16,837 nucleotides of DNA, taken from positions 1 to 16,837 of the forward strand of contig NZ_JALOAA010000038.1 of NCBI RefSeq assembly GCF_023229025.1, written 5' to 3'. Below, in pieces: positions 1 through 7,412 of the stretch. The notes beneath the pieces are model-generated. The model was not told the origin of the DNA. It did no database searches and worked only from the letters and a program-made list of their open reading frames with translations. A program made the position numbers and the translations under genes. Within the stretch, counting starts at the first letter, position 1. The number at the start of each line of letters is the position of its first letter. Source of the DNA: Sulfurimonas sp. (GTDB taxonomy: Bacteria > Campylobacterota > Campylobacteria > Campylobacterales > Sulfurimonadaceae).

Positions 1-1
1 T

Positions 2-328
2 GGTTTGAGTCTTTACGGTTTTATAGTTCCAAGCAAGTTGGATGTAAGCAAGCATTTAGATGGCTCGGTATATGATTTTTACCAAACCTACTCTATATGT
101 AAACTACCTGTTATATATACAGTCTCTCTATCAAGACCTGAAGCTGCTGCATTTGCTCCGTGTACGCTTGCGATATATAAAAAAAAGGATGAAGATAAGA
201 TTGTTCTTGCATTCCCCGCAGTATATAATTGGATAAGCAGTGCAAAAATTGAAGATAAAGAGGCAAAAGATGTCTTACTCAAAGCACAAGAGCAGTTCGA
301 GGCTATTCTTGCTGAGACGGTAGAATAA
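2..328 (+). CDS. DUF302-like protein, 3' part
   Basis: The reading frame is already open at the window edge, so the gene is taken as truncated at its 5' end; a TTG at base 5 could be read as a start but has no ribosome binding site in view. About 108 residues are visible. They are soluble, with no membrane segment. A stretch with an invariant-looking Cys-Lys-Leu-Pro, then a Pro-Glu-Ala-Ala-Ala-Phe-Ala-Pro-Cys turn and an aliphatic strand ending in Ile-Tyr-Lys-Lys, resembles the DUF302 family (small alpha/beta proteins of unknown biochemical role). The family call is pattern recognition and could be wrong. The gene ends 58 nt before the chemoreceptor on the same strand. That gap is AT-rich and holds no clear terminator, so co-transcription is possible. 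Confidence 0.6.
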   Translation, partial: GLSLYGFIVPSKLDVSKHLDGSVYDFYQTYSICKLPVIYTVSLSRPEAAAFAPCTLAIYKKKDEDKIVLAFPAVYNWISSAKIEDKEAKDVLLKAQEQFEAILAETVE

Positions 329-386
329 GTTAATTAAGAGCAAAAAGATATTAAAATAACAGTGTAGAAATTAAAAAGGTAGAGAG

Positions 387-2378
387 ATGTCAGTTGGAAA
401 AAAAATTACTATTTTTATTGTTGGAATATCTTTTTTGCTTCTTTTGATTGGTTTTTTTGTTTTAAATCATTTCAAATCTAAGATAATAGACAATACTTAT
501 GCAACTATCAAAACAGCGCTTGTCTCAAAAATTGAAGATAGAATGCGCTCAAAATTTGATGTCGGCATAACAAATGCCGTTGCAATTGCAAATGACTCAA
601 GTATCGCAACAGCTTTAATAACTAATGATAGAGAGCTGGCTATCGCATCTATTGAAGCGATAAATGAAAAGTATAAGAAAGAGACAAGCTTCAAAAATGT
701 AAAGATTCATATTCATGATAAAGATGTCAACTCTTTTTTAAGAGCGTGGAATCTTAGCAAATATGGGGATGATTTAAAGAGCTTTAGACACACTATCAAT
801 AAAGTAAAAGCAGATAGACACGCTCTCTCTGCTATAGAAGTCGGGCAAGCAGGACTTAGTATTAGGGGAGTTGCTCCGGTAATAAAAGGTGGGCTCTACC
901 TTGGGTCACTAGAGTTTATGCAGGGCTTTGAGTCTGTTATAAAACAATTTTTAAAAGAGAATGAAAATCTTTTAGTCCTTATGGATAAGAAGTTGGTGCA
1001 TCTTGCAAAACTAGCAGATACAAGTAAAAGTGTGTCGGATTATATTCTAAGCCAAAAAACGATAGATGAGAAGTTTTTTAATAGTGCAAAAAGTATAAAT
1101 ATGCAAGAGCTTTTACTAAAAGGGCATGCTTTAGATAAGGAGTATTTTTATACATACGCAAAGATAGAAGATTTTCAAAACAACCAGATAGGGATCTACT
1201 TATTAGGAGCAAAAAGAGCTGACGTAGATGCAACCATCAATCAAGCAAGCAGCATGATTAATAGTGCCTTAACATTGATTGTTGTTTTAATTTTTGTTTT
1301 AATTATTGCTATATTAACAGGTATTAAAAAAGTTGTATTGACTCCCTTAGAAGAGTTTGAGCGAGGACTTTTAGATTTCTTTAAGTACCTAAATAAAGAG
1401 ACTAATCAAGCAAATCTGATAGGAATACAGAGTGATGATGAGATAGGGCTTATGTCCAAAGTTGTGGATGAGAATATCTTAAAAACTCAAAAAAATATTG
1501 AGAGTGACAAAGCTCTTATAAATGATGTAAGACGAGTTGTAGCTGAAATCAATAAAGGACATTTTATTCAGAGTGTTCAAGAGGTGACAAATAATGAATC
1601 GCTTCAGGAGCTCAAAGATAATATAAATAAAATGCTTCAATCTTTAGAGCAAAATATTTGTAAGGATTTAAATGTACTTATCTCTACTATGAGTACCTTT
1701 GAAAACTCTGACTTTACAGTAAAAATAACGGATGATAGCGGTAAAGTAGCACAAGCACTCAATAGTGTTGGTGCTACAATTAGTCAAATGTTACAGCAAT
1801 CAAGCAGTGGAGCAAATGAACTTTCTGCAAAATCTTTATCGCTTAAAGAGAAGATGCAAGGCTTAAGCAGTGAATCTTCAAAGCAGGCGACAATGCTAAA
1901 AGAACTCGCTAGCGTCATGGAGGCAACTAATGGTGCTATTGTTGAAGTTTCTCAAAAAACAGAGGAGGTTGTATCACAATCTGTTGAGATAAAGAATGTT
2001 GTAAGTGTTATTTCAGACATTGCAGATCAGACAAATCTTCTAGCACTAAATGCTGCAATTGAAGCAGCACGTGCAGGAGAGCATGGGCGTGGCTTTGCTG
2101 TCGTTGCAGATGAGGTAAGAAAATTGGCAGAAAATACACAAAAAAGTCTTCATGAGATTAATGTAAGTATAGAGACACTATCACAAGCGGCAGTCTCTAT
2201 TGGCGCAGATATGCAGGAGAGAGTAGAAGATATTAATAAAGCAACAGATTCAATTATAGAGATTGATAAAACAACCTCAAGCAATGCGCATAACGTAAAA
2301 GAGATAGAGGGTATCGCTATTGAGCTTGATGCTATGTCGAAAAAAACATTAGCAGAGGTTAGTTCAAAAAAATTTTAA
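387..2378 (+). CDS. Methyl-accepting chemotaxis protein with large periplasmic sensor
   Basis: Inner-membrane chemoreceptor of 663 residues that should pass ligand binding outside the membrane to CheA/CheW. Order: membrane helix 1 (about residues 7-27), periplasmic domain (28-293), membrane helix 2 (294-315), HAMP and a second HAMP-like segment (about 316-455), then the cytoplasmic coiled-coil hairpin. The periplasmic part carries the pattern Ser-Phe-Leu-Arg-Ala-Trp near 117-122, a Tyr-Gly-Asp-Asp-Leu turn, Glu-Val-Gly-Gln-Ala-Gly-Leu near 151-157 and Gly-Ser-Leu-Glu-Phe near 173, which fits the dCache_3 type of double sensor. The hairpin tip (residues about 545-585) is the canonical glutamate-rich MCP signature. 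About 98 residues follow the tip, near 14 heptads, as in the 28-heptad class. No C-terminal CheR-tethering pentapeptide is visible. The start is preceded by GGTAGAGAG. It converges with rnhB, leaving only 15 bp between stop codons. The ligand cannot be read from sequence. Confidence 0.93.
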   Translation: MSVGKKITIFIVGISFLLLLIGFFVLNHFKSKIIDNTYATIKTALVSKIEDRMRSKFDVGITNAVAIANDSSIATALITNDRELAIASIEAINEKYKKETSFKNVKIHIHDKDVNSFLRAWNLSKYGDDLKSFRHTINKVKADRHALSAIEVGQAGLSIRGVAPVIKGGLYLGSLEFMQGFESVIKQFLKENENLLVLMDKKLVHLAKLADTSKSVSDYILSQKTIDEKFFNSAKSINMQELLLKGHALDKEYFYTYAKIEDFQNNQIGIYLLGAKRADVDATINQASSMINSALTLIVVLIFVLIIAILTGIKKVVLTPLEEFERGLLDFFKYLNKETNQANLIGIQSDDEIGLMSKVVDENILKTQKNIESDKALINDVRRVVAEINKGHFIQSVQEVTNNESLQELKDNINKMLQSLEQNICKDLNVLISTMSTFENSDFTVKITDDSGKVAQALNSVGATISQMLQQSSSGANELSAKSLSLKEKMQGLSSESSKQATMLKELASVMEATNGAIVEVSQKTEEVVSQSVEIKNVVSVISDIADQTNLLALNAAIEAARAGEHGRGFAVVADEVRKLAENTQKSLHEINVSIETLSQAAVSIGADMQERVEDINKATDSIIEIDKTTSSNAHNVKEIEGIAIELDAMSKKTLAEVSSKKF

Positions 2379-2393
2379 TCTCTTTAAACTATC

Positions 2394-2954
2394 TTAAAAA
2401 AGGGTAGCTTCAAGCGCTTTTAGCTTGTAGCTTCTTCTATGTATCTCACAGTAACCATACTTTTTTATCATATCTACATGTAGAGCTGTTCCATACCCTT
2501 TATGCTTCTCAAATTGATATTGAGGATACTTTTTAGCATCTTTTATAATATTTCTATCATGTGTTACCTTTGCCAAAATTGAAGCCGCACTCACCTCCGC
2601 AACCTTCCCATCGGCTTTTATCATGGTAGGAAGTCCGGTAATTCCGAAGTTTGAGTTTCCATCAAATAGATACTCCTTGCATGTAAGAGTGCTCATAATC
2701 TCTAAAAGCCCTTTTTTTATGCAGAGTGAAATTCCGTTGTCGTCTATCTCTTTTGCGGAGAACTTTACTATATGGTAGGTGGAGTTTTTGATGATTAACT
2801 CATAAAGAGACTCTCTTTTTTTCTCGTTAAGTTTTTTTGAATCATTCAAGCCCTCTACATGAGCGCTTAAAATACACCCCGCAATTACCAGATCTCCGGC
2901 AATAGGTCCACGACCCGCTTCATCTATCCCGCATAATTTACCAAACATATTCAT
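2394..2954 (-). CDS. rnhB: Ribonuclease HII
   Basis: Cytoplasmic endonuclease that cuts the RNA strand of RNA-DNA hybrids and removes misincorporated ribonucleotides from DNA. The 186-residue protein opens with Gly-Ile-Asp-Glu-Ala-Gly-Arg-Gly; the metal-binding acidic residues read as D11, E12, D98 (in Leu-Phe-Asp-Gly) and D115 (in Lys-Ala-Asp-Gly), followed by the family's Ser-Ala-Ala-Ser-Ile-Leu-Ala-Lys helix (122-129). Length is normal for compact RNase HII. Two ATGs lie two codons apart; the first is preferred because GAGGG sits 5 nt upstream of it but 11 nt from the second. Its start codon directly abuts the stop codon of the upstream ATPase gene, so the two are one transcription unit with probable translational coupling. 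Confidence 0.96.
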   Translation of the reverse strand: MNMFGKLCGIDEAGRGPIAGDLVIAGCILSAHVEGLNDSKKLNEKKRESLYELIIKNSTYHIVKFSAKEIDDNGISLCIKKGLLEIMSTLTCKEYLFDGNSNFGITGLPTMIKADGKVAEVSAASILAKVTHDRNIIKDAKKYPQYQFEKHKGYGTALHVDMIKKYGYCEIHRRSYKLKALEATLF

Positions 2955-4022
2955 CTAATCCCTCAGTGCCCATATATCAAATGGAACCATCTCTATTTTT
3001 GAGAACGGATGGCTTATACTTCCATCTGTGCTCATTGTTATTGAAGTTATCTTTTTAATTTGATACCTAAAGATAAACGCCTCAATAGCTTCTATCTTTT
3101 TAAAAAGTGCTCTCTCATCAGCAAAAGGGGTTGCTAAGATGACTTCACTGTTTTTTGGAAGGTAAAAATCAATCCCCTCATCATAATAACACTCTGTATC
3201 TGATTTTAAAAGTTCTAAATATATCATATTTTCAAAAACTCTTCCAAAATGTTTATCGGTTGTAAGTGCCGACTTTAGTGAAATATCGCAAAGGTAGATT
3301 TTTCTTATAGCTTTTGGGTGGCTGGCTTTTTGTAGTTGATGTATATAGTTTTTAGCACTAAGAGACTCAAAGGATTTATATAGTTTATCTTTAGATATCT
3401 TTCTATTTTGTTTTAATCTCTCATAGATAGAGTATGGAGATATTTTTTGTGCCATCATTTTTGTGCAATATATTAAAATGTCAAGCTCTATATCATCTAG
3501 GGCAAACTTTAATGTTCTTTGAATATATCCGACTCTCTCATCACTGCTTATTTTATGCATATAAGCAAATCCGCCAAGCTGAAAAAAATTCTTTAGCGCA
3601 GTTGAGTCATATTTATACTCATAAGCTAAAAACTCTTCATAATCAAGAGGATAAAGTTTAACGCTAGTTAAAAACTCTATGTCGTAATGGAGTTCACTGC
3701 ATATAATTAGTTGAGGAGTGTTAAATATTTTAATATCACTAGTATAATTATCAAAAACAAGAGTATTAATTCTGTTTCTGCTGCAAAATAGCGGTAGTTC
3801 ACTATTTAGTTCCGCTATATCTATACGCAAATCACTGCAGTCTATATATAAGTAAGAGCTTTTTTTAAGCCCTAAAAGATAGTTTTTTACAAGTTTTGTT
3901 TTTCCGCTTTGGCTTATGCCATTGATTTGATAGCTGGTGCTCTCATGCAAAAAAAGTTTTCTGAAGTGAAATTTATCTGGATTGATGTCAGTTTTATAGA
4001 GTTCTTCAAGTAATATTTCCAT
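2955..4022 (-). CDS. AAA_14/DUF4143-type ATPase of unknown function
   Basis: Predicted cytoplasmic P-loop ATPase of 355 residues. Walker A is Gly-Ile-Ser-Gln-Ser-Gly-Lys-Thr (35-42). A Walker B-like strand ends at D91 (Thr-Leu-Val-Phe-Asp-Asn), and a sensor-1-like strand is near 105-110. The segment Tyr-Pro-Leu-Asp-Tyr-Glu-Glu-Phe (124-131) is a hallmark of the AAA_14 group. The C-terminal third has the Gly-Arg-Val-Phe-Glu-Asn-Met-Ile-Tyr pattern and a Gly-Ile-Asp-Phe-Tyr-Leu strand that match the DUF4143 region, which resembles a restriction-endonuclease-like fold. The family has no settled function. It is cotranscribed with rnhB and divergent from rpsJ. H. pylori has a similar arrangement (from memory: HP1321 between rpsJ and rnhB), which argues for a conserved chromosomal gene rather than a recent arrival. 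The ATG at 4022 has no good Shine-Dalgarno; a TAAAAT six bases upstream raises the possibility of a near-leaderless transcript. Confidence 0.85.
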   Translation of the reverse strand: MEILLEELYKTDINPDKFHFRKLFLHESTSYQINGISQSGKTKLVKNYLLGLKKSSYLYIDCSDLRIDIAELNSELPLFCSRNRINTLVFDNYTSDIKIFNTPQLIICSELHYDIEFLTSVKLYPLDYEEFLAYEYKYDSTALKNFFQLGGFAYMHKISSDERVGYIQRTLKFALDDIELDILIYCTKMMAQKISPYSIYERLKQNRKISKDKLYKSFESLSAKNYIHQLQKASHPKAIRKIYLCDISLKSALTTDKHFGRVFENMIYLELLKSDTECYYDEGIDFYLPKNSEVILATPFADERALFKKIEAIEAFIFRYQIKKITSITMSTDGSISHPFSKIEMVPFDIWALRD

Positions 4023-4094
4023 ATCGTAATTTTACCACTTCCTTATTAAAAGGAAATAAATTCTTACAAATTTTAATTTTAGACCCCTATTTCC

Positions 4095-4123
4095 TTGAAT
4101 AATAGAGATAGTTTAGATACAAT
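4095..4123 (+). promoter_or_regulatory. Promoter of the S10-spc operon
   Basis: A TTGAAT at 4095-4100 and a TACAAT at 4118-4123 are separated by exactly 17 nt, a good match to the housekeeping sigma-70 consensus. Transcription would start near 4130, giving a leader of roughly 50 nt before rpsJ. This is the only convincing promoter upstream of the ribosomal genes and lies in the 156-nt gap shared with the divergent ATPase-rnhB unit. Prediction from sequence only. Confidence 0.7.
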
Positions 4124-4140
4124 TCCGCTCCCTTAAAATA

Positions 4141-4157
4141 GTTAGGCAAGACCTGAC
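4141..4157 (+). promoter_or_regulatory. Small leader hairpin before rpsJ
   Basis: GTTAGG (4141-4146) can pair with CCTGAC (4152-4157) across the loop CAAGA, six pairs including one G-U. It sits in the predicted 5' leader, about 11 nt before the rpsJ Shine-Dalgarno AAGGA (4169-4173). In E. coli the S10 operon is controlled by L4 acting on its leader, but that leader is far longer and shows no likeness to this one. A regulatory role is only a suggestion. Confidence 0.3.
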
Positions 4158-4178
4158 GAGTTCTTTAGAAGGAAAAAC

Positions 4179-4490
4179 ATGGAAAAAATTCGTTTAAAAT
4201 TGAAAGCTTATGATCATCGCGTACTTGATAGATCTGTAGCGTCAATAGTAGAGGCTGTTAAGCGTACAGGCGCGGTTATTCGTGGTCCGATACCTTTACC
4301 AACAAAGATTCGTAAATATACTGTATTGAAATCTCCACACGTCAATAAAAGCTCACGTGAGCAGTTTGAAATTCGTACTCACGCTAGAGTTATTGATATC
4401 GTCTCCGCAACGCCGGAAACTGTAGATTCTTTAATGAAACTAGATCTTGCACCGGAAGTGGACGTTGAAGTTCGCTCTATGGATAAGTAG
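4179..4490 (+). CDS. rpsJ: 30S ribosomal protein S10
   Basis: Component of the small-subunit head; in many bacteria the same protein also acts as NusE in transcription antitermination with NusB. The 103 residues equal the E. coli length. The sequence opens Lys-Ile-Arg-Leu-Lys-Leu-Lys-Ala-Tyr-Asp-His, with the following Leu-Pro-Thr-Lys and His-Val-Asn-Lys-Ser-Ser-Arg-Glu-Gln-Phe-Glu stretches diagnostic of S10. First gene of the operon; AAGGA lies 5 nt before the ATG. The stop codon is followed by the strong AGGAGG used by rplC. Confidence 0.98.
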   Translation: MEKIRLKLKAYDHRVLDRSVASIVEAVKRTGAVIRGPIPLPTKIRKYTVLKSPHVNKSSREQFEIRTHARVIDIVSATPETVDSLMKLDLAPEVDVEVRSMDK

Positions 4491-4499
4491 GAGGTCATA

Positions 4500-5075
4500 A
4501 TGGAATATATTGTTGAAAAAATCGGTATGAGCCGTACTATCTCAGTTCCTAGTAAACCTGTTACTCTTTTAAGAGTTTTAGACGCTAAGGTCTGTGAAGT
4601 TAACGAAAATGGCGCGATTGTAGCTTACAATAGCGGTAAAAAAATGAATAAAGCAGTAGAAGGTCAGCAAAAGAAATACAGCCTTTCATCTGAGTTTAAC
4701 CGTTTTGTTACTCTAGAAGTAGCAAATACTGAAGCAGGGGATTTAGATTTAACACCTTTAGCAGAGGCTAAAGTTTTAAAATCTTCTTTTACTACAAAAG
4801 GTCGCGGTTTTACCGGTGCAATGAAACGCTGGAATTTTGGCGGTGGTCCTGCATCTCACGGTCATAGATTTGGTCGTAGAACAGGTTCAATCGGTAATGC
4901 AGAGTGGCCAGGTCGTGTTATGAAGGGCAAGAAAATGCCTGGACAATACGGAAACACACAAAATAGTGTTAAGAATGAGATAGTCTCTTATGATGCTGAA
5001 AATAAAATTATTGCAGTTTTAGGTTCGGTTTCTGGAGCTAACGGTTCTTTAGGTCGTGTAAAGGTAGCTAAATAA
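4500..5075 (+). CDS. rplC: 50S ribosomal protein L3
   Basis: Early-assembly protein that binds near the 3' end of 23S rRNA and reaches toward the peptidyl transferase centre. It has 191 residues, somewhat shorter than E. coli's 209. The diagnostic loop runs Arg-Gly-Phe-Thr-Gly-Ala-Met-Lys-Arg-Trp, later Pro-Gly-Arg-Val-Met-Lys-Gly-Lys-Lys-Met-Pro-Gly-Gln. Q149 corresponds to the glutamine that PrmB methylates in E. coli; whether it is modified here is unknown. A perfect AGGAGG overlaps the rpsJ stop. Its TAA shares one base with the rplD ATG. Confidence 0.98.
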   Translation: MEYIVEKIGMSRTISVPSKPVTLLRVLDAKVCEVNENGAIVAYNSGKKMNKAVEGQQKKYSLSSEFNRFVTLEVANTEAGDLDLTPLAEAKVLKSSFTTKGRGFTGAMKRWNFGGGPASHGHRFGRRTGSIGNAEWPGRVMKGKKMPGQYGNTQNSVKNEIVSYDAENKIIAVLGSVSGANGSLGRVKVAK

Positions 5076-5689
5076 TGAGCGCAATAGTTCTAAATGAAAA
5101 AATGCAAAAAGCTTCTGAGTTAGCTTTACCTGAGAGTTTCTCAGGTATTAACCCTCATAACTTATACCTGTACGTAAAGTCTGCACAAGCAGCTCAAAGA
5201 GCAAACAGCGCAGATGCATTAACACGTGCACAAGTTAGAGGCGGTGGTAAAAAGCCATGGGCTCAAAAAGGTGGCGGGCGTGCTCGTGCCGGTTCACGTC
5301 GTTCTCCAATATTTGTTGGCGGCGGTAAAGCATTCGGTCCAAGTAATAACCGCAATTATGACCTTAAAGTCAATAAGAAGCAGAAAAAACTTGCTTTAAA
5401 CTTTGCTTTAAATGAGCATGCACAAAATGGTACTCTATTTATTGTTGATAGCATTGAAGTGGCATCTGGAAAGACTAAAGACGCAAACGCAATGTTTAAA
5501 GCTTTAAATCAAAGAGATGCTCTATTTGTTAAAACTTTATTAGATGAGAAAACATTCCTAGCATTTGAAAATCTTCACCAAACATATGTGGTAGAAGCAA
5601 ATGAATTAAATGCTTATTTAGCTGCTAATTATCGTTCAATAGTGATCGAGAAAGCGGTATGGGAAAATCTTGTAGGTGAGGCTAAATAA
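5075..5689 (+). CDS. rplD: 50S ribosomal protein L4
   Basis: Lines the narrow part of the peptide exit tunnel together with L22; in E. coli it also represses its own operon. It has 204 residues, close to the usual 201. The tunnel loop is clear: Lys-Lys-Pro-Trp-Ala-Gln-Lys-Gly-Gly-Gly-Arg-Ala-Arg-Ala-Gly-Ser, followed by Ser-Pro-Ile-Phe-Val-Gly-Gly-Gly. The start codon overlaps the rplC stop (TAATG) and its own stop overlaps the rplW start in the same way, so translation is probably coupled through all three genes. Confidence 0.98.
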   Translation: MSAIVLNEKMQKASELALPESFSGINPHNLYLYVKSAQAAQRANSADALTRAQVRGGGKKPWAQKGGGRARAGSRRSPIFVGGGKAFGPSNNRNYDLKVNKKQKKLALNFALNEHAQNGTLFIVDSIEVASGKTKDANAMFKALNQRDALFVKTLLDEKTFLAFENLHQTYVVEANELNAYLAANYRSIVIEKAVWENLVGEAK

Positions 5690-5970
5690 TGGCAGATATT
5701 ACAGATATTAAATCTATACTATATACAGAGAAGACTCTTGGTATGCAAGAAGATGGGATGATTGTTGTTCAAACATCTCCGCGTATGACTAAAAGTGGTC
5801 TTAAAGAGGTTTTTCGTGAGTACTTTGGAATTATTCCTTCAAGAGTTAACTCACTTAATCAAAGCGGAAAAACAAAACGTTTCCGTGGTGTACAAGGTAA
5901 ACAAAATGACTTTAAAAAGTTTTATGTTAAGTTACCTGAGGGTGCACAAATAGAAAGTTTGGCGGTTTAA
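5689..5970 (+). CDS. rplW: 50S ribosomal protein L23
   Basis: Sits at the exit of the peptide tunnel and is the docking point for trigger factor and the signal recognition particle. The 93 residues fit the family. The Tyr-Thr-Glu-Lys-Thr motif near residue 14 carries the glutamate equivalent to E18, the trigger-factor contact in E. coli. A long basic loop (Gln-Ser-Gly-Lys-Thr-Lys-Arg-Phe-Arg-Gly) precedes the final strand. It overlaps rplD by 1 nt and is followed after 1 nt by rplB. Confidence 0.97.
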   Translation: MADITDIKSILYTEKTLGMQEDGMIVVQTSPRMTKSGLKEVFREYFGIIPSRVNSLNQSGKTKRFRGVQGKQNDFKKFYVKLPEGAQIESLAV

Positions 5971-5971
5971 C

Positions 5972-6811
5972 ATGGCAATTAAAACTTATAGACCGATAAC
6001 TCCGTCTCGTCGTTTTTATACAAATGTTGATAGTGGTGATATTACTGCAAAAGCATCTGTACGTTCACTGCTTGTAAAACTTCCTGCTCATGCTGGACGT
6101 AACAACAATGGTCGTATCACTTCTCGTCACAGAGAAGTAGGTGCTAAAAAACTTTACCGTATTATCGATTTTAAAAGAAATAAATTCGGTATCCCAGGTA
6201 CTGTTAGCACAGTTGAGTACGATCCATATCGTAACTGTCGTATAGCTCTAGTTACTTATGCTGATGGTGATAAAAGATACATTTTATTACCAAAAGGTTT
6301 AAAAGTCGGTGATGCGGTTATCTCTGCAGAGTCTGGACTAGATGTTAAGCCCGGTAATGCAATGAAGCTTATCAATATACCTGTCGGTACAGTTGTTCAT
6401 AATATTGAGTTAAAAGTTGGCAAAGGCGGGCAGATGGTTCGTTCAGCTGGAACAAGTGCTCAAATTATGGGACGTGACGGCAAGTATGTCTCACTTCGTA
6501 TGCCTTCTTCTGAGATGCGTTTAGTACTTGGTGAGTGTATGGCTACAATCGGGGCTGTTGGAAATGAAGAGTATGGCAATATCGTAATAGCAAAAGCTGG
6601 ACGTTCTCGTCATATGGGTATTCGTCCTCAAACTCGTGGTTCTGCTATGAACCCAATTGATCACCCGCATGGTGGTGGTGAAGGTAAAACGAACTCGGGT
6701 CGTCATCCAGTTACTCCATGGGGTAAACCAACGAAGGGTTCTAAAACTCGTCGTAAAAAAGCAAGTGATAAACTTATTATTACTCGCCGTAAATCTAATC
6801 CGAAGAGGTAG
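5972..6811 (+). CDS. rplB: 50S ribosomal protein L2
   Basis: Universal primary binder of 23S rRNA needed for subunit association and peptidyl transfer. It has 279 residues, slightly longer than E. coli's 273. The signature Met-Asn-Pro-Ile-Asp-His-Pro-His-Gly-Gly-Gly-Glu-Gly is present, with H231 equivalent to the conserved histidine near the catalytic centre. The N-terminus (Tyr-Arg-Pro-Ile-Thr-Pro-Ser-Arg-Arg) and the strongly basic C-terminus are typical. It lies between rplW (1 nt) and rpsS (4 nt). Confidence 0.98.
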   Translation: MAIKTYRPITPSRRFYTNVDSGDITAKASVRSLLVKLPAHAGRNNNGRITSRHREVGAKKLYRIIDFKRNKFGIPGTVSTVEYDPYRNCRIALVTYADGDKRYILLPKGLKVGDAVISAESGLDVKPGNAMKLINIPVGTVVHNIELKVGKGGQMVRSAGTSAQIMGRDGKYVSLRMPSSEMRLVLGECMATIGAVGNEEYGNIVIAKAGRSRHMGIRPQTRGSAMNPIDHPHGGGEGKTNSGRHPVTPWGKPTKGSKTRRKKASDKLIITRRKSNPKR

Positions 6812-6815
6812 TTAA

Positions 6816-7091
6816 ATGGCAAGAAGTGTAAAAAAAGGTCCATTTGTTGATGATCATTTAATGAAAAAAGTAGTTTCAGCCAAAGCAGAAGGTAATAAAA
6901 AACCTATCAAAACATGGTCAAGAAGATCAATGGTTCTTCCTGATATGGTTGGCTTAACTCTTAATGTTCATAATGGACGTCAATTTGTGCCGGTATACGT
7001 AACAGAGAATCACATAGGCTATAAACTAGGTGAATTCGCACCAACTCGTACATTCAAGGGTCATAAGGGCTCTGTACAGAAGAAAGGTTAA
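6816..7091 (+). CDS. rpsS: 30S ribosomal protein S19
   Basis: Head protein of the small subunit, partner of S13 near the A-site finger bridge. Its 91 residues match the family. The start Ala-Arg-Ser-Val-Lys-Lys-Gly-Pro-Phe, the centre Trp-Ser-Arg-Arg-Ser and the end Lys-Leu-Gly-Glu-Phe-Ala-Pro-Thr-Arg-Thr-Phe-Lys-Gly-His are diagnostic. A GAGGTAG Shine-Dalgarno overlaps the rplB stop. Two nucleotides separate it from rplV. Confidence 0.98.
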   Translation: MARSVKKGPFVDDHLMKKVVSAKAEGNKKPIKTWSRRSMVLPDMVGLTLNVHNGRQFVPVYVTENHIGYKLGEFAPTRTFKGHKGSVQKKG

Positions 7092-7093
7092 TC

Positions 7094-7411
7094 ATGGCTA
7101 GAGCATTATTAAAATTTATCCGTGTTTCACCTATTAAATCTCGTCTTGTTGCAAGAGAGATTCAAGGTATGAACGCTGAAGAGGCATTAGCAGCTTTAGA
7201 GTTTACACCAAATAAAGCAGCAAAAATTATCTATAAAGTACTTGCGTCAGCAGTTGCAAATAGTGGTAATGAAGCTAGTGACTGTATAGTTACGTCATGT
7301 CGTGTAGATAACGGTCCGGTACTTAAAAGATTCCGTCCACGTGCTCGTGGTATGGCTTCTGGTATTCGTAAACCGACAGCGCATATCTTAGTAGAAGTAG
7401 AGGGTAAATAA
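7094..7411 (+). CDS. rplV: 50S ribosomal protein L22
   Basis: Large-subunit protein whose long beta-hairpin reaches into the exit tunnel opposite L4, a site of macrolide-resistance mutations in other bacteria. The 105 residues are near the usual 110. The hairpin reads Leu-Lys-Arg-Phe-Arg-Pro-Arg-Ala-Arg-Gly-Met-Ala-Ser-Gly followed by Lys-Pro-Thr-Ala-His-Ile, with no insertion or deletion evident by eye. It starts 2 nt after rpsS and is followed after 1 nt by rpsC. Confidence 0.97.
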   Translation: MARALLKFIRVSPIKSRLVAREIQGMNAEEALAALEFTPNKAAKIIYKVLASAVANSGNEASDCIVTSCRVDNGPVLKRFRPRARGMASGIRKPTAHILVEVEGK

Positions 7412-7412
7412 T

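Noticed and set aside
2340..2378. A frameshift at the end of the first chemoreceptor, since the C-terminus seems abrupt
   Set aside because: The ending Ser-Lys-Lys-Thr-Leu then Ser-Ser-Lys-Lys-Phe resembles normal MCP ends, and the other frames beyond the stop give no continuation before rnhB.
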